Below are positions 35,358-43,221 of a DNA stretch of 64,000 bases, one piece after another. The stretch covers positions 16,133-80,132 of the forward strand of contig JAHHHL010000031.1 of assembly GCA_019359375.1 (NCBI GenBank), given 5' to 3'. The DNA is from Lyngbya sp. HA4199-MV5. GTDB taxonomy: Bacteria; Cyanobacteriota; Cyanobacteriia; Leptolyngbyales; Leptolyngbyaceae. Under the pieces are notes generated by a model. It saw nothing but the letters and a program-made list of their open reading frames with translations. It searched no databases and was not told the DNA's origin. The translations under genes were made by a program, and so were the position numbers. Every line of letters begins with the position of its first letter. Position 1 is the first letter of the stretch.

Positions 35358-36101
35358 TTACGACTTCGGTAACTGCTGAGCCATCTGCTTTTCCAAGGCT
35401 TTGCGATCGCTAGTCAGTTGCGCGATCGCCCACTGAGCTTCATCACCCGGATACACATCTTCAACGCCATTGATTACCGCTTGCAGAGCCGCTTTTGCCA
35501 CCGCGTCGGGAGCCGTTTTCGGATTGTCAGAATTCTTGCTGAAGTCGGTATCGACGGTTCCGGGCAGCACGGCAACCACCAATGTTCCCTGATCTGCCAG
35601 CTCAGCTCGAATGCCTTGAGTCATCGATAAAGCTGCGGCTTTTGATGCACTGTAGCTACCTCGAAAGGGAAGATTGCTCAATGCTAAGGAAGATAATGTA
35701 TTAACAATTGCGCCACCCCCGTTCTGCTTCAACACAGGCGCAAACGCACGGCACATCATCAAAGTGCCAAAGTAGTTCGTCTCCATTTCTTTACGAGCAT
35801 GGGAAAGATCGGGAGCCGCAATCAGTCCAGCATCATAGCCAACTCCGGCATTGTTAATCAGCAACGTCACATCTTGACATCGCTCTACCGCCGCTTGAAT
35901 CGATGGTTCAGAGGTGATATCTAACGCAAGTGGAATGATTCGCTGGGGATCGAGGGCAACCACCTCAGACAGTTTACTTTCGTCACGCGCACAGGCATAG
36001 ATGCGATCGGCTTCCATGTCATGCAATGCTTTGACATACTCTTTGCCAATGCCCTTGTTAGCACCGGATACTAATGCAACAGCCCCTTTAAGATTCATCA
36101 T
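35358..36101 (-). CDS. SDR oxidoreductase
   Basis: 247 aa. Cofactor motif SGANKGIGK (12-20), NNAG (83-86), S137/S138 and Y150-x3-K154 (YSASKAA). The short loop after the NTLSS strand is typical of single-domain classical SDRs. AGGAG precedes the start. It lies between the CMD-like and GST genes. The substrate is unknown. Confidence 0.9.
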   Translation of the reverse strand: MMNLKGAVALVSGANKGIGKEYVKALHDMEADRIYACARDESKLSEVVALDPQRIIPLALDITSEPSIQAAVERCQDVTLLINNAGVGYDAGLIAAPDLSHARKEMETNYFGTLMMCRAFAPVLKQNGGGAIVNTLSSLALSNLPFRGSYSASKAAALSMTQGIRAELADQGTLVVAVLPGTVDTDFSKNSDNPKTAPDAVAKAALQAVINGVEDVYPGDEAQWAIAQLTSDRKALEKQMAQQLPKS

Positions 36102-36133
36102 TCATCTCCTTTTATGGTTGTTACTTAAACTGA

Positions 36134-36532
36134 TCAACTGCTAAGTTTCTCCTCACTGTTTCGGAGTTCATTGAGCAAAGCACTGCCATTGTTAAATGGG
36201 CCTAACGTTGCAACTGCTGCTGCCAATTCCATCACCTTGTGTAACTCTTCCCAAGTTGCACCCGATCGCCGTGCTGCGATCGCATGAAACTTAGCTGCCC
36301 CTGCACCTTGAGCCAGCAGCATTCCGAATAAAATGAGCTGTGTTGCTTTGGTATCAAACACATCAGAGTCAAACGCATGGGCACGAAGTTGTTCTGCCAA
36401 TCTAAGAGCTTGTGGATCAATATCGGCACTAAATTCAAACTTGGCAGCAGGCAGCGGCGGCATAGAGCCAAACAAATCAGCGTAACTATCTCTAAACGCA
36501 GTCAAGTCAGCAGGTAGGGAGGTAGCCATCAT
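36134..36532 (-). CDS. Carboxymuconolactone decarboxylase-like protein without the CxxC pair
   Basis: 132 aa. The AhpD/CMD-like helical bundle is recognisable (KATQLILFGMLLAQGAGAAKFHAIAARRSGATWEELHKVMELAAAV). The His of the CMD site is present, but the two cysteines that AhpD-type peroxidase members carry 7 and 4 residues before it are Gly and Ala. Redox activity is therefore unlikely and a decarboxylase or binding role more likely. Operon member. Confidence 0.8.
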   Translation of the reverse strand: MMATSLPADLTAFRDSYADLFGSMPPLPAAKFEFSADIDPQALRLAEQLRAHAFDSDVFDTKATQLILFGMLLAQGAGAAKFHAIAARRSGATWEELHKVMELAAAVATLGPFNNGSALLNELRNSEEKLSS

Positions 36533-36562
36533 TCGTTTCCTCTCGTTTGTAGAGTTAGTTGA

Positions 36563-37180
36563 TTAGCCAGTAGGCTGGGTAAATTGCTGTAGGAGTGTTT
36601 CAGAAGGCGCAACGTTACCGCGAGCCAGTAAATCTTTACCCCGCAATTCTGCCGTCACCCTGGCAATGTTTGCGCCGTGATGGTATCCAGCTAACTTCAT
36701 CTCGTCGGTGATGCCGATTGGCTCCATTGCCGCCCCACCTGATCGCCCATGTACGCCCCAATGCATTCCTGCCACCTGAAACCCTGGCGTTGTTTTGGGC
36801 AGCGTTACTAAAATCATGCCGCCTGCTGCCATTGCTCCCAGTAGCCCAAGCTGAGCCAGTTCACAGCCCGCTCCACAGTCGCCATAGCCACCACCAACGG
36901 TAAATACTCCTCCAACTTTGCCGACCATTTCATCAGTTAGCCAAAGCTGCTCACAAACATCTTCAATAAATTTCTTGATGCGAGAGTCTGCCGTTCGGTG
37001 ACGCATCGGTGAACCGATGATTAACCCGTCACACGATCGCACATCATCTTTTGTGGCATCCTGCGCCTCTTTAAGCTGAACATGAGATTCCTCAACGGAT
37101 TGAGCGCCACTGGCGATCGCTTCAGCCATTTGCTGAGTATTTCCCATTAAGGTGGTGTAAACGATTAATATCTGGGTCAT
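36563..37180 (-). CDS. WrbA-like NAD(P)H:quinone oxidoreductase (flavodoxin fold)
   Basis: 205 aa. FMN-binding loop TTLMGNTQQMAEAI at the N-terminus, CDGLIIGSPMRHRT, and VFTVGGGYGDCGAGCE. These match the WrbA group, which reduces quinones by two electrons and so avoids semiquinone radicals. It is the second gene of the minus-strand operon, 10 bp after the hydrolase. Confidence 0.85.
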   Translation of the reverse strand: MTQILIVYTTLMGNTQQMAEAIASGAQSVEESHVQLKEAQDATKDDVRSCDGLIIGSPMRHRTADSRIKKFIEDVCEQLWLTDEMVGKVGGVFTVGGGYGDCGAGCELAQLGLLGAMAAGGMILVTLPKTTPGFQVAGMHWGVHGRSGGAAMEPIGITDEMKLAGYHHGANIARVTAELRGKDLLARGNVAPSETLLQQFTQPTG

Positions 37181-37190
37181 CTTGCCACTG

Positions 37191-38060
37191 CTACTCCTCA
37201 GTTAAGAAGTTGAGCAAAGCAGTTGCAAAGGCAGCAGGTTGTTCCTCCGTTAGCCAGTGACCCGCCTTCTCAATCACCTGTCCACGCACATTGCTGGCAA
37301 GCTGCTGTACCGACGGCAATCCGAAGGCTCCAACTGCCTTCTCACCGCCAATCTGCAAAACTGGCAGGGACAATTTTCCCTTTGATGCCAGTTCTCGATT
37401 GTGTTCTGAATCATCCCACACGGCAGCAAAATAGTTGAATCCAGCCCGTAGTACACCGGGACGCTGCAATGCCCGCACGTAGATCTCAAAATCATCAATG
37501 CTAACTGCATCGGGCTTATCGCAGTGAATCTGAAAATACCACGACAGCAAATCTCGCTCTCGCCCGGCAATGAATCGTTCGCACAGGTCGGGAACGGTGA
37601 ATGCAACGAGTTGCCAGCCGTTGTCCCAACCGCGTTTGGGGGCAATATATTCCTCATAGCCAAAACCCGGAAAGACAAACTCAGCTAGCACTAGACGGCG
37701 CACCGCTTCAGGGTAAGTTGCCGCATAAGCGTAGGCAGTTCCTGCACCCTGGTCATAACCGACTAAGTGAATGCGATCGTAGCCCAGCACCTCGTGCACC
37801 AATTGATACATATCATTCGCCATTGTGCGCTTGTCGTAGCCACCCGCAGGAATAGAGGAACCGCCCATGCCGCGCTGATCTGGAGCAATGATGGTGAAGT
37901 GTTCAGCCAGGGCTGGCATAATGCTGCGCCACATGTGCGAATGCTGGGGAAAGCCATGCAGTAAAACTAAAGGGTCGCCTGTTCCTGCTTGTAAATAGGC
38001 AAATGTTAACTCTCCAACTTTTGCGGTGTGTTGTTCAATCAGGGCATTGACAGAAATCAT
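37191..38060 (-). CDS. Alpha/beta hydrolase (haloacetate dehalogenase / epoxide hydrolase type)
   Basis: 289 aa. Oxyanion motif LLHGFPQHSHMW, then APDQRGMGGSS, nucleophile elbow LVGYDQGAG with Asp, and the C-terminal catalytic His in KAGHWLTEEQP. The Asp nucleophile favours dehalogenase or epoxide hydrolase chemistry. It is the first gene of the eight-gene operon, divergent from the LysR gene, with GGAG 9 nt before the start. Its promoter region contains the two LysR-type sites. Confidence 0.88.
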   Translation of the reverse strand: MISVNALIEQHTAKVGELTFAYLQAGTGDPLVLLHGFPQHSHMWRSIMPALAEHFTIIAPDQRGMGGSSIPAGGYDKRTMANDMYQLVHEVLGYDRIHLVGYDQGAGTAYAYAATYPEAVRRLVLAEFVFPGFGYEEYIAPKRGWDNGWQLVAFTVPDLCERFIAGRERDLLSWYFQIHCDKPDAVSIDDFEIYVRALQRPGVLRAGFNYFAAVWDDSEHNRELASKGKLSLPVLQIGGEKAVGAFGLPSVQQLASNVRGQVIEKAGHWLTEEQPAAFATALLNFLTEE

Positions 38061-38213
38061 TATGTGATCTCCAGAATCTCAGTTTTTGCATCGATAGCAA
38101 TACAGTTGTTTGGGATTTCCAGGGGTGTAAGTTGAGGAATAATGTACCTTTAGCCAGAAGCGATCGTGCAGTCGTTTTGTCACCATTTTTAGTGATCCAA
38201 TTCGGCAGCAACA

Positions 38214-38233
38214 CTACCCCAAAGGTATAGATA
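38214..38233. promoter_or_regulatory. LysR-type operator site B1
   Basis: CTACCCCAAAGGTATAGATA, related to site A1 (28595-28614). It lies in the divergent region between the hydrolase (start 38060) and the LysR gene (start 38302), 54 bp from site B2. Confidence 0.6.
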
Positions 38234-38267
38234 TATCAGTGTTCTATATCAATTTTGAAATCAAGCA

Positions 38268-38288
38268 ATACCTTTAGGGTATTGATAA
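38268..38288. promoter_or_regulatory. LysR-type operator site B2
   Basis: ATACCTTTAGGGTATTGATAA: an AATACC-N5-GGTATT dyad with a T-N11-A core typical of LysR regulators. It ends 13 bp before the LysR start, so the regulator probably represses itself from here. Confidence 0.65.
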
Positions 38289-38301
38289 TCTCATCTTAAT
38301 C

Positions 38302-39189
38302 ATGGAATTGCGCCAACTACACTATTTTCTTGCCGTTGCGGAGGAGTTGAGCTTTAGTCGAGCAGCGCGACAACTCAACATGGCGCAACCGCCTTTGACT
38401 CGCCAGATCCGCCAGCTTGAGCAAGAATTAGATGTTCAACTATTTGAGCGCAATAGCCGTCGGGTTGAACTGACCGAAGTGGGCACTGTGTTTGTTGAGG
38501 AAGCCCGTCGCATTCTAGAGCAAGTGGAGCAAAGCGTTGGTATTACTCAACGTGCCAGTCGCGGCGAAGTGGGTCGGCTTGTGGTCGCTTTTGAAGGGTC
38601 TTCTGCCTACGACGTGATTCCTCTGTCACTAAAAGCTTATCGAGAACGCTTTCCTGACGTAGAGGTGGTTGTGCTGGGGATGACTACAAATCAGCAAATT
38701 GAAGCACTGCATAACAGTCAAATTCAACTTGGATTTGTGGTGCCACCGCTGCAAGGACAGGTCGAAGATTTGGAAGTAGAAGCAGTCATCCAGGCATCTC
38801 TGATTGTCGCACTGCCAGAATCACACAAGTTAACAGCAAAATCGACCATCAAGGTACGATCGCTGGCTAAAGAAGCGTTGATTTTGGGACAGCGTCACAG
38901 CGGTTGTGGATTTTATGACCAGGTGATTGCGGTCTGTCGTCGCGCAGGTTTCAGTCCGCTCATCAGACAGGAGGTCAATGAAATGCAAGTGTTGCTGGGA
39001 TTAGTAGCCGCAGGCTTTGGCATTGCCATTTTGCCAGAGTCGGCAAGGCAGTTTCAGCGATCGGGGGTGGTGTATCGCGAGTTGCAGCCTGCTTCATCCG
39101 AAGTGGCATTGGCGATCATGTGGCAAAGGAATAACCAATCGTCGGTATTGCAAGCTTTCCTAAACGTAGTTAGAGAAATTGCTGCATAG
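38302..39189 (+). CDS. LysR-family regulator, probable controller of the operon and porin
   Basis: 295 aa. N-terminal winged HTH at residues 1-60 (ELSFSRAARQLNMAQPPLTRQIRQLEQEL), then the linker helix and a periplasmic-binding-protein-like effector domain (VGRLVVAFEGSS ... IGFVVPP, and LGLVAAGFGIAILPESA). It belongs to the CbnR/CatM-like branch that usually activates aromatic or chloroaromatic catabolic genes. It is divergent from the eight-gene operon, with matching operator pairs here and at the porin. The effector is unknown. Confidence 0.9.
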   Translation: MELRQLHYFLAVAEELSFSRAARQLNMAQPPLTRQIRQLEQELDVQLFERNSRRVELTEVGTVFVEEARRILEQVEQSVGITQRASRGEVGRLVVAFEGSSAYDVIPLSLKAYRERFPDVEVVVLGMTTNQQIEALHNSQIQLGFVVPPLQGQVEDLEVEAVIQASLIVALPESHKLTAKSTIKVRSLAKEALILGQRHSGCGFYDQVIAVCRRAGFSPLIRQEVNEMQVLLGLVAAGFGIAILPESARQFQRSGVVYRELQPASSEVALAIMWQRNNQSSVLQAFLNVVREIAA

Positions 39190-39230
39190 CCAGAACCGTG
39201 AAGAATCCATGAATTCCATACTCTGTCAAT

Positions 39231-40157
39231 TCACGCTAAGTAGTTATTTAGTGATTCAAGAGACTCACAAATTTCGATCAGTCGCTGCCTCAACCATTGT
39301 TGCCCAACCTCCAGATGATTCCGTTCGTGCCACATCATTTGTAGAGTTGTCGGCGCAAGTTCGATTGGTAACGCCGTCAGATGCAGGTGGTCTACCACTC
39401 CACTTAATTGCACAATCCGCAGCGGCAGTACAGCAATCAGATCAGACTGGGCAACGATCCGAGGAGCAACAGCAAACTGATTCACCGTAAGGGCAATCCG
39501 TCGCTTGAGTCCCCGCTCCTGCAAAAGTGGATCAATCAAACCAGTAGACTCACCCGTCAGTGTCACTAGCAGATGCTTTGCCTGCATATACCGCTCTAGA
39601 GTCAGGGTTCCGACGGTCAGCGGATGCCCTTGCCGCATGACGCAAACAAAGGGCGAAGTCAGGAGCGAGTACGATCGCAGCCGCGCTCCTGGATTGGGAA
39701 ACACCCCGATCGCCAGATCAATCTCTGCGTGCTCTAACAACATCGGAGCATTGATGTAGGTCGTCGGCACTGTTCGGATATCAATTTCTGGCGCGCTTAC
39801 GTCCATCACCCGCACCAGTTCTGGCAGAACCAGGTTCGCCGTGAAATCGTTCATCGCAATTCTAAAACTTGTGATTGCAGTCGCAGGGTCAAATTGGGAG
39901 GGTTCCAGCGTTTGTCGAATTTGAACCAGGGCATCTCGCAAGGGTTGCCACACCTGCATTGCTTTGGGAGTTGCCCGAACGCCGGTCGGCACTTTGATGA
40001 ATAGTTCGTCGTTGAGCAAATGGCGCAACCGTTTGAGGGCATTGCTGACAGCCGGTTGAGTCATGTGTAAGCGCTCAGCAGCACGGGTGACGTTGAGTTC
40101 GGTCATCACGGCATCAAACACGCGCAGTAGGTTGAGGTCGATTTGCTCGTAATTCAT
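39231..40157 (-). CDS. LysR-family regulator (NodD/SyrM-like branch)
   Basis: 308 aa. HTH at residues 5-65 (IDLNLLRVFDAVMTELNVTRAAERLHMTQPAVSNALKRLRHLL), then FRIAMNDFTANLVLPEL starting the effector domain and QMMWHERNHLEVGQQWLRQRL at the end. The start motif and length fit the NodD-type subgroup. It is divergent from the SDR gene at 40247, with 89 bp between the starts, so that gene is the likely target. Confidence 0.9.
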   Translation of the reverse strand: MNYEQIDLNLLRVFDAVMTELNVTRAAERLHMTQPAVSNALKRLRHLLNDELFIKVPTGVRATPKAMQVWQPLRDALVQIRQTLEPSQFDPATAITSFRIAMNDFTANLVLPELVRVMDVSAPEIDIRTVPTTYINAPMLLEHAEIDLAIGVFPNPGARLRSYSLLTSPFVCVMRQGHPLTVGTLTLERYMQAKHLLVTLTGESTGLIDPLLQERGLKRRIALTVNQFAVAPRIVAQSDLIAVLPLRIVQLSGVVDHLHLTALPIELAPTTLQMMWHERNHLEVGQQWLRQRLIEICESLESLNNYLA

Positions 40158-40246
40158 CTAAGTGATAACCATCATGTTAATCATCAATTGGACAATATGA
40201 TACGCCACTTTTATCCTCAAGATGTAGGCAAAAGTAGGAGTCCACC

Positions 40247-40957
40247 ATGCAACTCAAAAACCGAACTGTAGTGATTATTGGCGGCAGCTCTGGCATTGGC
40301 TTTGCCACCGCAGAGCTAGCTCAGGCAGAGGGGGCAACTGTTGTCATTACAGGACGCGATCCGGACAAGCTCGATCGTGCTGCCCAGCAACTCGGTGCTG
40401 TTAGAACGGCGATCGTAGACATCACAAACGAAACGGACGTACAGCAATTAATGCTGCAACTTGATCACATCGACCATCTCATTGTGCTAGGCGCAAGTTT
40501 GGCATCGGGCAAGGTGGTTGACACACCGTTGCAGGAGTTAACCCGACCCATCCATGAGCGCATTTTGGGAGCCGTTTATGCCGTTCGTCATGCGGCTCCC
40601 AGGATGTCTGATGGATCAATTACGCTCACGTCTGGTTTGTTCTCAACTCGTCCCATCCCAGGCATGACAATGGCTGCGACTGCGGTGGGTGGTATCGAAG
40701 CGATGAGTCGGGCTTTAGCACTGGAGCTTGCACCAATTCGGGTGAATGCGATCGCCCCTGGCTACATCGACACACCTTTGCTGCAAGCCGCGTTTACAGA
40801 TCAGTACGAAAGCGTCGTCAAAGCTCAAGCCGCAACGCTGCCCGTTAAGTGCATTGGCACGGCACAAGAGGCTGCCCGCGCCATTTTATTTCTGATGACA
40901 ACTCGCTTCATAACCGGAGAAGTGCTGCATCTGGATGGCGGCGGTCGCTACGTGTGA
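40247..40957 (+). CDS. Divergent SDR lacking the catalytic Tyr/Lys
   Basis: 236 aa. The Rossmann motif GGSSGIGFA (12-20) is intact, and SITLTSG provides the Ser region. At the place of Y-x3-K the protein has Met142-x3-Ala146, and the NNAG motif is LGAS. A reductase reaction by the usual mechanism is therefore not expected. The C-terminal LAPIRVNAIAPGYIDTP and GEVLHLDGGG are conserved, as in a known clade of degenerate SDRs. It is divergently paired with a LysR gene. Confidence 0.88.
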   Translation: MQLKNRTVVIIGGSSGIGFATAELAQAEGATVVITGRDPDKLDRAAQQLGAVRTAIVDITNETDVQQLMLQLDHIDHLIVLGASLASGKVVDTPLQELTRPIHERILGAVYAVRHAAPRMSDGSITLTSGLFSTRPIPGMTMAATAVGGIEAMSRALALELAPIRVNAIAPGYIDTPLLQAAFTDQYESVVKAQAATLPVKCIGTAQEAARAILFLMTTRFITGEVLHLDGGGRYV

Positions 40958-40998
40958 GGGACAGGAATTCATTTCACCATTAACTAGGAGACTTCACA

Positions 40999-41283
40999 AT
41001 GAAATTCATGCTTGGTATTGGCGTTGCATTACAACTTACAGCCATCGGGATGCCTGCTATCAGTGCAGAAACTCAATCATCTGCGCCACAACCCACACAA
41101 CCCATCAATAAGGAGCAACCCACTAATAAGGAGCCACGCTCTGCGACGGTTCCTGAGCGATCGCAGGATACATCAGACCATTGGGAACTCACACAACCCG
41201 ACGACAAAACTCAACTCTCAGAGCGAGACCGTTTGATTCTCGAACGCTATTTGATCAGGATTATTCCGAGAACTAGCGACTAA
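40999..41283 (+). CDS. Small secreted protein of unknown function
   Basis: 94 aa. A clear signal peptide (MKFMLGIGVALQLTAIGMPAISAET, cleavage after ISA) is followed by a low-complexity segment with two near-repeats (NKEQPTNKEP). The mature protein is polar and short (about 70 residues) and ends in a predicted helix (LSERDRLILERYLIRII). It is probably periplasmic. AGGAG lies 9 nt before the ATG. It follows the SDR gene by 41 bp and a HIP1 hairpin follows it. I know no family. Confidence 0.7.
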   Translation: MKFMLGIGVALQLTAIGMPAISAETQSSAPQPTQPINKEQPTNKEPRSATVPERSQDTSDHWELTQPDDKTQLSERDRLILERYLIRIIPRTSD

Positions 41284-41304
41284 TTCACTTGATCAACGAG
41301 TGCA

Positions 41305-41340
41305 GAGCGATCGCACACTCTTGAGGATGTGCGATCGCTC
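41305..41340. terminator. 13-bp hairpin formed by two HIP1 octamers
   Basis: GAGCGATCGCACA (41305-41317) and its exact complement (41328-41340) flank a 10-nt loop, 22 bp past the stop of the secreted-protein gene. Each arm contains GCGATCGC. No T-run follows, but the stem is strong and separates this gene from the MerR promoter. Confidence 0.55.
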
Positions 41341-41380
41341 CCCCGATCGGATGATTTCTCACCATTCGATTCAACAGAGC

Positions 41381-41411
41381 TTGACTTAGAGTGCGCTCTA
41401 AGTTTTAAGGT
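41381..41411 (+). promoter_or_regulatory. MerR-type promoter with overlapping operator
   Basis: A -35-like TTGACT at 41381 is separated by 19 bp from TAAGGT at 41406. The long spacer holds the palindrome ACTTAGAG-TGCG-CTCTAAGT (41384-41403). A 19-bp spacer with the operator inside it is the hallmark of MerR-family promoters, and the MerR gene starts 27 bp downstream. Confidence 0.6.
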
Positions 41412-41437
41412 GGAACCATGCTTCTGAGGTGAGTGCC

Positions 41438-41959
41438 ATGCAAACTCTGACCATTCAACAGGTTGCCCAACAAACCGGACTGAGCGTCCACACCCTGCGG
41501 TATTACGAACGGAACGGACTGCTCGAACCCGTCGATCGCGCTAGCAGTGGGCATCGGCGCTATTCTACAGAAGATATTGCCCGAATTGAGTTTCTGACTC
41601 GTTTGCGGGCAACGGGAATGCCGATTCGGCAAATGCAGGAGTTTGCTCGACTGTTTCGGGAGCAACCAGATGCCATTGGCGATCGCCGCAAGCTGCTGGA
41701 GGCTCACGAACAACAGGTACAGGCATACATTCAGGGGCTTCAGCGCAACCTGGAAGTAATTCAGTGGAAGATTGGCTACTACAAAGGTTTGGAGGTTCGC
41801 CAGCAAGCCGATCCAGACTACTCCTATTCTCAGACGCATGAACGTCAAGAATGTCTAGCAGCGGGACGAGCGTTCATGCTAGAACGCACCTTGCAGCAGG
41901 GAGATGCGGAGGCAAAGGGGACATCTCAAGCGGATGAGATCGTTCCAGCCTCACGCTAA
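41438..41959 (+). CDS. MerR-family transcriptional regulator
   Basis: 173 aa from the ATG at 41438 (GAGGTGA just upstream; a GTG three codons earlier is unlikely). Winged HTH at 3-70 (LTIQQVAQQTGLSVHTLRYYERNGLLEPVDRASSGHRRYSTEDIARIEFLTRLRATGMPI), then a long dimerisation helix. There is no metal-binding Cys pair, so it belongs to the organic or redox-sensing branch. It heads the plus-strand operon of SDR, monooxygenase, aldo-keto reductase and SMP-30-like genes and probably controls it. Confidence 0.9.
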   Translation: MQTLTIQQVAQQTGLSVHTLRYYERNGLLEPVDRASSGHRRYSTEDIARIEFLTRLRATGMPIRQMQEFARLFREQPDAIGDRRKLLEAHEQQVQAYIQGLQRNLEVIQWKIGYYKGLEVRQQADPDYSYSQTHERQECLAAGRAFMLERTLQQGDAEAKGTSQADEIVPASR

Positions 41960-42060
41960 GACAAGTTTAATCCCATTCAGTGTCGTCTGTTGAGTGTGTC
42001 CACAAACAACACTGCTCACTGCTTTGCGCTGCAACTAAACCCATCAATGGAGAATCCATC

Positions 42061-42864
42061 ATGAATATGCAAACCAAAGTCGCTCTGGTTACGGGTGGCA
42101 GTTCAGGCATGGGGCGATCGACCGCACTTCTATTTGCCAAACAGGGCGCAAAAGTTGTCGTCGCGGCTCGTCGAGCAGCCGAAGGACAAGCGGTCGTTGA
42201 CCAAATTCGACAGTTCGGCGGAGAAGCGAGTTTTGTCAAAACCGATGTCACCCAACCCGCAGAGATTGAGGCACTGATTCAAAAAACCGTTTCATTGTAC
42301 GGACAGTTGGATTATGCCTTCAACAATGCCGGAACTGAAGGCACGTTTGCTCCGATGCCGCAACTCACAGAAGCGGATTGGGATCACACGATCAATACGA
42401 ACTTGAAAGCCGTTTGGCTGTGCCTCAAATACGAGATAGAGCAGATGATGCGTCAGGGTGCGGGCGGAGCGAACGACTCTCGTCGCACTTACGCTATCGT
42501 CAACACCTCTTCCTGGTTGGCAAAAGGGGGAATGCTCGGCTCTACCATTTACTCTGCCAGCAAAGGTGGCTTGGATGGGATGGTGAGAGCAGCGGCTCTG
42601 GAATGTGCTCAACAGGGCATTCGCGTTAACAATGTGAATCCTGGCATCATTGACACGGAAATGTTCCGTCGCTTTGGCAATCCCGATGATGCCAACGATG
42701 TCGTGACTAAAACGTTTACCCAGCACATTCCCATGCGGCGTTTAGGTGAATCAGACGAAGTGGCAGAAGCGATCGTCTGGCTCTGTTCGGACGCTGCCAG
42801 CTATATCACTGGACAAACGATCGCCATTGATGGTGGCTTTGCCATCCCCGGTTTCCGCTACTAA
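42061..42864 (+). CDS. SDR oxidoreductase
   Basis: 267 aa from the ATG at 42061, chosen because GGAG lies 8 nt upstream; a longer in-frame start at 41980 has no support. TGGSSGMGR (11-19), NNAG, S150/S151 and Y164-x3-K168 are all intact, and GQTIAIDGG is at the end. Likely NAD(P)-dependent dehydrogenase. Second gene of the MerR-led operon. Confidence 0.9.
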   Translation: MNMQTKVALVTGGSSGMGRSTALLFAKQGAKVVVAARRAAEGQAVVDQIRQFGGEASFVKTDVTQPAEIEALIQKTVSLYGQLDYAFNNAGTEGTFAPMPQLTEADWDHTINTNLKAVWLCLKYEIEQMMRQGAGGANDSRRTYAIVNTSSWLAKGGMLGSTIYSASKGGLDGMVRAAALECAQQGIRVNNVNPGIIDTEMFRRFGNPDDANDVVTKTFTQHIPMRRLGESDEVAEAIVWLCSDAASYITGQTIAIDGGFAIPGFRY

Positions 42865-42888
42865 TCGAATTATTGCAGGAGGTGGACG

Positions 42889-43194
42889 ATGACAGTTTCT
42901 CACTTAACGATCGTTGCTCACATCAAAGCGAAACCTGGTATGGAAACACGAATGCAGCAGGATTTATTAAGTTTGCTGACTCCGACTCGTGCCGAATCGG
43001 GTTGCATCACTTTTGACTTACTGAAGGACATCAATGATCCAACGAGTTTTGTGCTGTACGAAAATTGGAAAGACCAGGCAGCACTGGATGACCATTTTCA
43101 ACAGCCTTACGTGAAACGAGTTTTGCAAGCTTATGAAGAGACATTAGCAGAACCAATCGAGGTTTTATCTTTGAGAAAAATTGAACATTCATGA
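42889..43194 (+). CDS. Antibiotic biosynthesis monooxygenase (ABM)-domain protein
   Basis: 101 aa. Ferredoxin-like ABM fold: LTIVAHIKAKPGMETRMQQDLLSLLTPTRAESGCITFDLL, then DPTSFVLYENWKDQAALDDHFQQPYVK. Such proteins (YgiN-like) act on quinols or other small phenolics without a cofactor. A very strong AGGAGGTG ribosome site precedes the ATG. Operon member, 24 bp after the SDR. Confidence 0.88.
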   Translation: MTVSHLTIVAHIKAKPGMETRMQQDLLSLLTPTRAESGCITFDLLKDINDPTSFVLYENWKDQAALDDHFQQPYVKRVLQAYEETLAEPIEVLSLRKIEHS

Positions 43195-43221
43195 TCGCGA
43201 TCGCAAACTGGAGATTAATCA

